Assembly (NCBI GenBank): GCA_031389585.1
Contig: JANMSS010000381.1
Span: 1-9,202, forward strand
Direction of reading: 5' to 3'
From: CADEEN01 sp031389585
Lineage (GTDB): Bacteria > Pseudomonadota > Gammaproteobacteria > Burkholderiales > Burkholderiaceae_C
Length of the DNA stretch: 9,202 nucleotides
In this document: in pieces, positions 1 through 6,900 of the stretch
Layout of the letters: each line of letters opens with the position of its first letter
How positions within the stretch are numbered: position 1 is the stretch's first letter
The notes under the pieces: model-generated
The model's input: only the letters and a program-made list of their open reading frames with translations
Database searches by the model: none
What the model was told of the DNA's origin: nothing
Translations under genes and position numbers: made by a program

Positions 1-301
1 TCAGCGCGGCGGCCAGTTGCCAGGGGCCCTGCGTCAGCGCAACGAGCAGCGCCGAGGCGCCCATGCCGAAGAAGAAGACCAGCATCATCTGGCGCCGGCC
101 CCACTGGTCACCGAGCTTGCCCGCGGGCAGCGACCCCAGGCCGAAGAGCAGGAAGGCGCCTGCGCCAAAGGGCATCAGGTCTTCCCAGCGCCCGAGGCCG
201 AAGTCCTTGGCGATCGCCACCACCGCGGTGGCGAAGATCAGCAGGAACAGATGGTCGATCGCGTGCGCGATGTTCAGCAGGAGGGTGACGGAGCGGTGCA
301 T
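1..301 (-). CDS. MFS transporter, N-terminal part (runs off the left edge)
   Basis: Read on the minus strand from the ATG at 301, this gives about 100 codons before the window ends. The peptide starts MHRSVTLLLNIAHAIDHLF and is strongly hydrophobic, with a first membrane segment at about residues 6-30 and two more at about 43-60 and 72-90. Residues 61-70 read GKLGDQWGRR, which matches the major facilitator superfamily motif A (GxLxDxxGRR) in the loop after transmembrane helix 2. The protein is therefore an inner-membrane secondary transporter, but nothing visible tells the substrate. No clear Shine-Dalgarno sequence precedes the ATG. The gene lies 41 bases downstream of the GGT stop codon on the same strand and could be co-transcribed with it. 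Family assignment is secure; function is open. Confidence 0.85.
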   Translation of the reverse strand, partial: MHRSVTLLLNIAHAIDHLFLLIFATAVVAIAKDFGLGRWEDLMPFGAGAFLLFGLGSLPAGKLGDQWGRRQMMLVFFFGMGASALLVALTQGPWQLAAAL

Positions 302-342
302 GGGAAAGCGGGTTAGGGTCTGCGCGCGATTGTCCGCTGCGC

Positions 343-816
343 TCACTGTCCCATCACGATGCCTTCGCGCCGCGGGTCGGCACCGCCCTGCCAGCCCTGC
401 GGCGTGCGCTGGATGGCTTGCAGCCCGCTGGTCAAGTCGGCCTCGGCCACGCGCTGGCCGCGCGCGCGCAACGCTTCGACGGTGGTCACTGGAAAGCGCC
501 CGCGTTCGAGCAGCAATGCTCCGTCGGCATTCACGACATTCGGCAGCTCGATCGCCGCTTGCGGCGCCAGGCCCCAGGCCAGGCTGCCGATCAGGGTCTT
601 GACGGTGTAGTGGATGATGGCCGCGCCGCCCGGCGAGCCCAGGCTCATCAGGAAGCGGCCATCGCCCTCGTCGAAGACCAGGGTCGGGCTCATCGACGAG
701 CGTGGCCTTTTGCCGGCCTGCACTCGGTTGGCGAGCGGACTTCCGTGGGCATCGGCGGGCAGCGCCGAAAAGTCGCTGAGCTGGTTGTTGAGCAGAAAGC
801 CGCCGGCCAGGCGCGT
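343..816 (-). pseudogene. Gamma-glutamyltranspeptidase, C-terminal fragment (5' part missing)
   Basis: The minus-strand frame ending at the TGA at 343-345 encodes about 157 residues of the GGT small subunit. Visible family landmarks are GGFLLNNQLSDFS (the Gln and Asp that bind the substrate amino group lie in the NNQxxD part), GKRPRSSMSPTLVFD (the conserved SS pair that contacts the glutamyl carboxylate) and LGSPGG (the oxyanion-hole glycines). The C-terminus, GGADPRREGIVMGQ, is typical of the family. GGT cleaves gamma-glutamyl bonds of glutathione, usually in the periplasm. Upstream of about 816 the frame stays open but no longer resembles GGT, and the DNA there codes for the tail of PyrD on the other strand. 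The catalytic N-terminal Thr of the small subunit, the whole large subunit and the signal peptide are therefore absent. Whether this is a real truncation or an assembly join cannot be told from the sequence. Confidence 0.85.
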
Positions 817-948
817 GTCGGAGGCATCCTCAGCGGCGAGCACGCCGTCACCAAGATCAAGTCCGGCGCGACGCTGGTGCAGATCTACACTGGGCTGATC
901 TACCGCGGTCCGGCGCTGGTGCCCGAGGTGGCGCGCGCTTTGCGCCGC
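817..948 (+). pseudogene. pyrD: Dihydroorotate dehydrogenase (quinone), C-terminal fragment
   Basis: Plus-strand translation from 817 gives VGGILSGEHAV, then KIKSGATLVQIYTGLIYRG and PALVPEVARAL. This is the C-terminal end of a class 2 dihydroorotate dehydrogenase. The GG(I) turn and the QIYTG motif bind the FMN phosphate, and the enzyme oxidises dihydroorotate with quinone in pyrimidine synthesis at the inner membrane. Only about 44 of some 340 residues are present, and everything upstream is replaced by the antisense of ggt. No stop codon follows the recognisable end: after ALRR the frame continues with TGT at 949-951 and stays open, in frame, into the next gene up to 1863. The original PyrD stop has either changed or lies behind a frameshift. 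The fragment cannot be an enzyme. Confidence 0.8.
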
Positions 949-1017
949 TGTGCGCACCTCGATCTGTCATTGCTGCGTGCGCCCGCGGCCAGGCGCGTGC
1001 ATCATGGACGGATGACG

Positions 1018-1023
1018 TACAGT
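1018..1023 (+). promoter_or_regulatory. Possible -10 element of a leaderless transcript
   Basis: TACAGT at 1018-1023 resembles a sigma-70 -10 hexamer and ends six bases before the ATG at 1030. Transcription would then start at or next to the start codon. No Shine-Dalgarno sequence is present before either candidate ATG (1012 or 1030), which fits leaderless translation and favours 1030. No good -35 hexamer is seen at 16-18 bases upstream, so this is a weak call. Confidence 0.35.
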
Positions 1024-1029
1024 GCGACG

Positions 1030-1863
1030 ATGTCCTGGTCCGCGGTCCTGCAGGCGCTGCGCGCCGCTGCCTCCTGCGCGGCACTGGTGCTGGTCCTGGC
1101 CGCCTGTGCCGCGGCGCCCGACGCCGCGCCGGACGCGACTGCACGCGCGCTGTCGTCCCAGTCGCTATTGCCCTTCGCCAGCGAGGAAGGATTGGCCCGC
1201 CTCGCACGTGCGTCGGCCAAGGCTGATTTCCCCTTGCTGGCCAACCAGTTCGAGGCCCAGTCGAACGCCGCGTTCTGCGGCCCGACGACGGCGGCGATCG
1301 TGCTCAATGCGCTGCGGGGTCGGACCAGCGAGTTGCCGCGCGACCGCAGCCGGCTGCGCGAGGCGGACCTGCTGCACCTGCCGCGCACGGTCGACCTGGC
1401 GCTGCCGCGCTACACGCAGGACAACGTGCTGGACAAGAGCCCGAAGACGCGCAGCCAGGTGCTCGGCGAGCCGATGCTGGTGGAAGGCAGGCCGATACGC
1501 GACGTCGGCTTCCAGACCCGCCAGTTCGACGCCCTGCTGCGCGCCCACGGTGTGCGCACGCGATTGGTGATCGTTGACGACGTTCGCAGCGAGCAGGCGA
1601 TCCGCGACGAGCTGCGCGACAACCTCGCGCGCGCCGGCGACTTCGTCGTCGTCACCTACCTGCGTCGCGCCGTCGGGCAGGACGGCGGTGGCCACATCTC
1701 GCCGCTGGGCGCCTACGACGCGGTGTCGGACTCGTTCCTCGTGCTCGACGTCAACCCGGTGAGTGCAGGCTGGGTCTGGATGCCTACACCCACCCTGGTG
1801 AAGGGCATGCGCAGCTTCGACACGGTGGAAAACCGCGGCTACGTCGTCGTCGCCACGCCCTGA
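1030..1863 (+). CDS. Phytochelatin synthase-like cysteine peptidase, predicted lipoprotein
   Basis: This 277-residue protein belongs to the phytochelatin synthase family (peptidase clan CA, papain-like fold). The likely triad is Cys83 in AAFCGPTTAAIVLNAL, His222 in GGHISPLGAYD and Asp240 in LVLDVNP. The His-to-Asp distance of 18 residues equals that in the plant and cyanobacterial enzymes. The YTQDNV block (128-133) and the closing GYVVV strand are also family features, and the protein is a single catalytic domain like the short bacterial forms. Such short forms mainly hydrolyse glutathione to gamma-Glu-Cys and have little phytochelatin-synthesising activity. Residues 1-26 form a signal peptide ending in a lipobox (VLAAC, Cys26), so it should be membrane-anchored and face the periplasm. 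Start 1030 is preferred; ATG 1012 would add six residues. It converges on scoB with a 17-base gap. The native substrate is not deducible from sequence. Confidence 0.88.
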   Translation: MSWSAVLQALRAAASCAALVLVLAACAAAPDAAPDATARALSSQSLLPFASEEGLARLARASAKADFPLLANQFEAQSNAAFCGPTTAAIVLNALRGRTSELPRDRSRLREADLLHLPRTVDLALPRYTQDNVLDKSPKTRSQVLGEPMLVEGRPIRDVGFQTRQFDALLRAHGVRTRLVIVDDVRSEQAIRDELRDNLARAGDFVVVTYLRRAVGQDGGGHISPLGAYDAVSDSFLVLDVNPVSAGWVWMPTPTLVKGMRSFDTVENRGYVVVATP

Positions 1864-1880
1864 GGGGCTGGCCCGCCGCG

Positions 1881-2519
1881 TCAGTGCAGCGGCACGCCGG
1901 TCTTGCTTTGCAATTCTTCGCGCGTCACGCCAGGCGCCATCTCGACCACGCGCAGGCCATGCGGCGTCACGTCGAGCACGGCCAGGTCGGTGATGATGCG
2001 ATCGACCACGCCGACGCCGGTCAGCGGCAGCGTGCACTTGGGCAGGATCTTCAGGTCGATGCCGCCGTCCTTCTTCTTGGCCACATGCTCCATCAGCACG
2101 ACGACGTTTTTCACGCCGGCCACCAGGTCCATCGCGCCGCCCATGCCCTTGACCATCTTGCCGGGAATCATCCAGTTGGCCAGGTCGCCATGCTCGCTGA
2201 CCTGCATCGCACCCAGGATCGACAGATTGATCTTGCCGCCGCGGATCATCGCAAAGCTGTCATGGCTGCCAAAGATCGACGAGCCGGGAATCGTGGTCAC
2301 GGTCTGCTTGCCGGCGTTGATCAGGTCGGCATCGACCTGGTCGGCGGTCGGGAACGGGCCGATGCCGAGCATGCCGTTTTCGCTTTGCAGCCAGACCTCG
2401 ATCTTCGGATCGACGAAATTGGCCACCAGCGTCGGCAGGCCGATACCCAAGTTGACGTAGTAGCCGTCCTGCAGTTCCTTTGCCGCGCGGGCCGCCATCT
2501 GGTCGTGTGTCCAGGCCAT
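1881..2519 (-). CDS. scoB: 3-oxoacid CoA-transferase subunit B
   Basis: This 212-residue protein is the beta subunit of a class I (family I) CoA-transferase, which moves CoA between succinyl-CoA and acetoacetate or a similar 3-oxoacid in the cytoplasm. It starts MAWTHDQMAARAAKELQDG. The NLGIGLPTLVANFV stretch (23-36) and the catalytic-Glu motif QSENGMLGIGP, with Glu47 as the nucleophile that forms the glutamyl-CoA thioester, are intact. The GSHDSFAMIRGG and GAMDLVAG segments are also as expected, and the length is normal for the family. The ATG at 2519 follows a GGGAG sequence by eight bases and lies two bases after the scoA stop, so the two genes are a translationally linked operon. The sequence fits ScoB/AtoA better than 3-oxoadipate transferase PcaJ, but the acyl substrate is inferred. 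Its partner subunit is interrupted. Confidence 0.93.
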   Translation of the reverse strand: MAWTHDQMAARAAKELQDGYYVNLGIGLPTLVANFVDPKIEVWLQSENGMLGIGPFPTADQVDADLINAGKQTVTTIPGSSIFGSHDSFAMIRGGKINLSILGAMQVSEHGDLANWMIPGKMVKGMGGAMDLVAGVKNVVVLMEHVAKKKDGGIDLKILPKCTLPLTGVGVVDRIITDLAVLDVTPHGLRVVEMAPGVTREELQSKTGVPLH

Positions 2520-2521
2520 TT

Positions 2522-3229
2522 TCAGACTCCCACTTTCTCGGTGATCGTGCGCTTCTCGATGCGCTTCTCGGGCGTCGCATTGAGCACGATGCGATGCACG
2601 TAGATACCGGCCAGGTGCACGCTGTCGGGCTCGAAGGCTCCCGTCTCGACGATCTCCTCGACCTCGACCACCGTCACCTTGCCGGCCATCGCCGCGGCCG
2701 GATTGAAGTTGCGCGCGGTCAGGCGGAACTGCAGGTTGCCGCTCTTGTCGGCACGCCAGGCCTTGACCAGTGACACGTCAGGCACCAGCGAGCGCTCCAT
2801 CACGTAAGTCTGGCCGTCGAACTCGCGCAATTACTTGCCTTCGGCGACGATCGTGCCGACGCCGGTGCGCGTGAAGAAGGCCGGGATGCCGGCGCCGCCG
2901 GCACGCAACTTCTCGGCCAACGTGCCTTGCGGCGTGAACTCGAGCTCGAGCTCCCCAGCGAGGAACTGGCGCTCGAACTCCTTGTTCTCGCCGACATAGC
3001 TGGAAATCATGCGCTTGATCTGGCGCGTCTCGAGCAGCTTGCCCAGGCCGAAACCATCGATGCCGGCATTGTTGGAGATGACGGTCAGGTCCTTGACGCC
3101 GCTGTCGCGCAACGCATCGATCAGCGCCTCGGGAATGCCGCACAGGCCGAAGCCGCCCACAGCCATCAACTGCCCGTCCTTGACGAGGCCATCGAGCGCG
3201 GCTTTCGCGCTCGGGTAGATCTTGTTCAT
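2522..3229 (-). pseudogene. scoA: 3-oxoacid CoA-transferase subunit A, interrupted by an in-frame stop
   Basis: From the ATG at 3229 (GGAGAG eight bases upstream) the frame encodes a standard CoA-transferase alpha subunit: MNKIYPSAKAALDG, the glycine-rich VGGFGLCGIPE (24-34), SNNAG (52-56), YVGENKEFERQFLAGELELE and AGGAGIPAFFTRTGVGT. At codon 133 (2831-2833) it hits TAA. The next 102 codons, in the same frame, continue the family sequence without loss: REFDGQTYVMERSL, then ARNFNPAAAMAG, ending at the TGA at 2522-2524. Homologues normally have Glu or Asp at the interrupted position (EGK-E-xREFDG), so a single G-to-T change from GAA would explain it. The total of 235 codons is the normal length. 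TTG directly follows the TAA and has GAAGG seven bases upstream, so re-initiation giving two halves is conceivable. Otherwise this is a recent nonsense mutation or a base-call error. Confidence 0.85.
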
Positions 3230-3273
3230 TCGCGCGCTCTCCGATGCCTGGGTTGGGCACAAGCTGCAAGCGT

Positions 3274-3295
3274 ACTACCTAAGGCATTAGGTAGT
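3274..3295. promoter_or_regulatory. Perfect 9-4-9 inverted repeat, probable operator between scoA and the PAS-LuxR gene
   Basis: ACTACCTAA at 3274-3282 and its exact reverse complement TTAGGTAGT at 3287-3295 are separated by GGCA. The site lies in the 115-base gap between two divergent genes, 45 bases from the scoA ATG and 49 bases from the regulator ATG. The TACCTAA...TTAGGTA core has the general look of a site for a dimeric LuxR/NarL-type helix-turn-helix protein, and such a protein is encoded next door. A second short palindrome, TACGTA, lies at 3299-3304. The right edge of the repeat is only eight bases from a TAGAAT hexamer at 3303-3308, so bound protein would touch polymerase. As a rho-independent terminator it makes no sense in this position. 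Confidence 0.65.
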
Positions 3296-3302
3296 CGTTA
3301 CG

Positions 3303-3308
3303 TAGAAT
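3303..3308 (+). promoter_or_regulatory. Candidate -10 hexamer for the PAS-LuxR gene
   Basis: TAGAAT differs from the consensus TATAAT at one position and sits in the only AT-rich patch of the intergenic region, 36 bases before the ATG at 3345. The sequence 17 bases upstream (TAAGGC) is a poor -35 and lies inside the inverted repeat. That would suit a promoter that is activated or autoregulated through the repeat. Seen by eye only. Confidence 0.35.
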
Positions 3309-3344
3309 TCACTAATCGATTCTGAGCGCGTCCCCGCTGCCCGC

Positions 3345-3890
3345 ATGAACCTCGACTACCGCACCGCATTCGACCAGGCGCCGATCGGTCTGGTGCTCTC
3401 CAGGGATCGCCAGATGCTCGACTGCAATCAGCAGCTGCTGCGCATGTTTGCGGCGGCGCGGCCCGAGCAGATCAAGGGGCACAGCTTCGAGCTGCTGTAC
3501 CCGAGCCCTGCCGAGTTCGAGCGCACCGGCATGCGCATCGTGGCCCGCCTGGACCAGCGCGGCCTGTATGCCGACGAGCGGATCATGAAACGCCTGTCGG
3601 GCGAGTTGTTCTGGTGCCATGTCTCGGGCCGCGCCCTGGACCCAAAGCAGCCGCATGCCGCGGGCATCTGGAGTTTTGAGGACCTCTCGGCGCAGCGCAA
3701 ACTGAGCACCGTGCTGACCCCGCGCGAGCGCGAAATCGCGGCGTTGCTGATCGAGGGCCTGACCAGCAAGCGCATCGGCCAGCGCCTGGCAATCAGCCCG
3801 CGCACCGTGGATGTCTACCGGGCCCGCCTGATGCGCAAGTACGGCGCCGCCACCACGCCCGATCTGGTGCACAAGATGTTGAGCGCCTGA
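3345..3890 (+). CDS. PAS domain and LuxR-type helix-turn-helix transcriptional regulator
   Basis: This 181-residue protein has an N-terminal PAS domain at about residues 5-116 (FDQAPIGLVLSRDRQMLDCN at the start, IWSFEDLSAQRK at the end) joined directly to a LuxR/GerE helix-turn-helix at about 124-170. The latter shows LTPREREIAALLIEGLTSKRI, then SPRTVDVYRARLMRKYGA. There is no receiver domain and no phosphorylatable Asp, so it probably responds to a ligand or cofactor bound by its PAS domain rather than to a kinase. It is a soluble cytoplasmic DNA-binding protein. The gene is divergent from scoAB and shares with it a 115-base region holding a perfect palindrome, so control of scoAB and of itself is the natural inference. 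The start has no evident Shine-Dalgarno sequence, but the PAS domain begins at once, so 3345 is preferred. It converges on the hybrid kinase gene with a 40-base gap. The signal sensed is unknown. Confidence 0.9.
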   Translation: MNLDYRTAFDQAPIGLVLSRDRQMLDCNQQLLRMFAAARPEQIKGHSFELLYPSPAEFERTGMRIVARLDQRGLYADERIMKRLSGELFWCHVSGRALDPKQPHAAGIWSFEDLSAQRKLSTVLTPREREIAALLIEGLTSKRIGQRLAISPRTVDVYRARLMRKYGAATTPDLVHKMLSA

Positions 3891-3930
3891 GCGCGGCGTC
3901 GCCACTGCGAGCCGCTGCAAATGGCGAAGC

Positions 3931-6900
3931 CTAGAAGCGCGACACCCCGCGGTTGCGCGCGTGGCGCAGGATCGCGGCCACCAGTGCATCCAGGTCGATC
4001 GGTTTGGTCACATGCTCGACCATGCCGGCAGCCAGGGACTTTTCACGCTCTTCGTCCAGGGCGTGGGCCGTCAGGCCGATCACCGGCAACCCTGGCGCGA
4101 TCCGGTTCAGCTCGCGGGTGGCGGCGTAGCCATCCAGCACCGGCATCTGCACGTCCATCAGCACCACGTCGAAGGCATCGGCGCCGCGCCGGGCCACGCA
4201 ATCCAGCGCGGTCTGTCCATTCTCGGCAAACTGCACCGTGGCGCCCTCCTGCGTCAGCATCGCATCGAGAATCAGACGGTTGACCTCGACGTCCTCCGCG
4301 GCCAGCAGGCGCAGCCCGGCCAGGCGGCGGTAGCCGGCGCGATCGGGCGCTCCGCGCTCCTCTGCGGGCGCGCCGGGCTCAATCGCAGGCAGCGGCAGGC
4401 GCAGCGTGAACGTGCTGCCACGGTCGGGCAAGCTCTCGACCAACACATCGCCGCCCATCAATCGGGCCAGGCTGCGACTGATGGCCAGGCCCAGGCCGCT
4501 GCCGCCAAAGCGGCGCGTGGTCGAACTGTCGGCCTGCTCGAAGGGCTGGAACAGCCGCCCGACCTGCGCCTCGGTCAGACCGATCCCGCTGTCGACGACC
4601 TTGAATTCGATCTGATCGGCCTCGCGCTGCGCCACCTGCAGCGAGACCGTGCCACGGGGCGTGAACTTGACCGCGTTGGACAGCAGATTGATCAGGATCT
4701 GCTGCAGCCGCCGGACATCGCCGCTGACCCACTCGGGCAGTTCGGACGCGCGCACGATCTCGAACTCCAGGCCCTTTTGTCGCGCCGCTTCAGCCACCAC
4801 GTCGCCGGCAGTGGCCAACGCAGTCGCCAACAAGAATGCGCGCTGCTCGAGGTTGAGCTTGCCGGCCTCGAGCCGCGAGAAGTCCAGGATGTCGTTGATG
4901 ACGGCCAGCAGGTGCTTGCCGGCCTCGCCGATGCGTTGAAAGTTCGCGCTCGATGCCGACCCGGCACTGTCGACCATGCCGATCTGCGCCATCCCCAGCA
5001 CGGCGTTCAGCGGCGTTCTGATCTCGTGGCTCATGTGGGCCAGGAACTCGCTCTTGGCCTGCCCCAGGCGCTCGGCCTGCGCGCGCGCCGCACTCAGCTC
5101 GACGGTGCGCTCGGCCACCAGCTCCTGCAGATGATCCCGGTGGCGTGTCAACTCGGCCTGCATCGCCCTGCGTTCGCTGCTGTCGCGCGAGACGGCCAGC
5201 ATCGCAGTGATGCCGGTCTCGGCATCGCGCAGCGGCACGGCGCGCATCTCCATCCATCGGCGTGTGCCCTGCAGGCCGATCATCTCGAACTCCAGTTCCC
5301 CGCTCTCCCCTGCGAGAACGCGGCGGGTCAGCGCCGCAAAGGCGTCGCGGTGTTCCGCGGCGAGCAGGCCCTCGACGCTGCAGCCCAGCAGCGGCGTGGG
5401 GTCCGGCGGAGCTTCGACCATCGCCAATCCCGCGGCGTTCATCTGGCGCAGCGTGCCGTCCGGCCCGATCACCTTCACACATTCCGGCACCGCATCCAGG
5501 ATGGCCTGCAGTCGCGCTTCGCTGGCCTGCAGTCGCAACTCGTCGCGCTTGCGCTCGGTGATTTCGGTGGCCATGCCGCAGACGCCGCGGATCTCGCCAT
5601 GGGCGTCGAGCACCGGAAACTTCACCGACATGAAGTAGCGCCGGCCCGTGGCATCGCCCAGGATGACCTCGACCTCGCGGGCCTGGCCATCGGCCATCAC
5701 GGCCAGGTCGCTGCGGCGAAAGCCTTCGGCAGCCGGCGCGGGAAACAATTCGGCATCGGTGCGCCCCAGCACCTTGTCGCGCGATTGGCCGGTGACCTCT
5801 TCCCACTTGCGATTGACCAGCTCGTAGACACCCTGGCGGTCCTTGACTTGGATCGGCGCGCCGCTGCGCTCGACGAGGTCGGCGAGGAAACGCCGCTGTT
5901 CCGTCAGCGCCAACTCAGCCTGCCTGCGCTGGTTCACGTCCTGGGTCACGCCGGCCATGGCCAAGGCACGACCGCCCGCGTCGCGGATGACGCGCCCGGA
6001 AGTCACCAGCCAGCGAATCTCGCCGTCCGTGCGGCGCAAGCGGAACGTGACCTGGTAAGCGGCGGCCTGCCCCACGATCGCCGCGCGGCCGGCTGCGAGA
6101 AACAACTCACGGTCTTGCGGCACGACCATCTGGCGAAAGTCGGGGTAGCCACCGGCGGGGCGGGGCCCGAGCAGGCGCTGCTCGTCCTGGCCCCACACCA
6201 GGTGGTCGGTGGCGATGTCCCAATGCCAGGCCTCCATCGAGGCGGCGTCCAGGGCCAGGCGAAAGCGCTGCTCGGACTCGGCCAGCGCCGCGCGCGAAGC
6301 GGCCAGGCCGTCGAGCATGTGATCCACGCCGCGGCCGAGCTGGGCGGCCTCGTCGGTGCCGCGCAGTGCGGCGCGCTGGGCCAGGTCGCCACCCTCGACC
6401 GCCGCGGCCACCGCGTTGATGATCGCCAGCCTGCGCGTGAGGCGCACGGCGACAAAGGCGGCGAACAGCGTGCTGGCGAGCACCGCCAGCGCGGCAAAGG
6501 CGATGGCGCTGCGCGTGATCTCTGCCATCGCGGCCGTCATGATCCGCCGTGCCAGCCCCACGCGCGCCCAGCCGATGTGCTGGTCACCGAACATCACCGG
6601 CACCGCGACGTCGACCAGTGCTGCCGAGCGGGTCAGGGTGGTGGCCTGCACCGAAGCGGGCAGCTCGGCCACGCGCTGCCCGACTTGGGCGCGATCGGTG
6701 TGCGCGAGCACCTGGCCCTGGGGGTCGAGCAGCATCGCGAACTCGAGCTGCGGAAACTGGCGCTGCGCCTCCACGAGTTGCTGCGCGCCGGCGACATCGC
6801 TGCCGGCCAGCCGATCCACCGCGGCCGCGGCCAGCGTGCGCGCCAGGCCGGCCGACAGGGCGGCATGGCGATCCAGCAGCAGGGCACTCTGGCGCTGCGT

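Noticed and set aside
817..957. N-terminal extension of the GGT frame (MRTAAQSARHLGH...)
   Set aside because: It has no similarity to GGT and is antisense to the clear PyrD tail, so GGT coding ends at about 816.
418..1863. Single 481-codon plus-strand protein
   Set aside because: The first part is antisense to ggt, then comes the PyrD tail, then a protein with its own signal peptide. It is three unrelated stretches that happen to share a frame.
1884..2603. 239-codon plus-strand frame opposite scoB and scoA
   Set aside because: His/Gln/Ala-rich shadow of the CoA-transferase genes with no domain of its own.
3891..3930. Terminator between the converging PAS-LuxR and kinase genes
   Set aside because: Only very short GC arms (4-5 bases) and no T-run can be found in the 40 bases.
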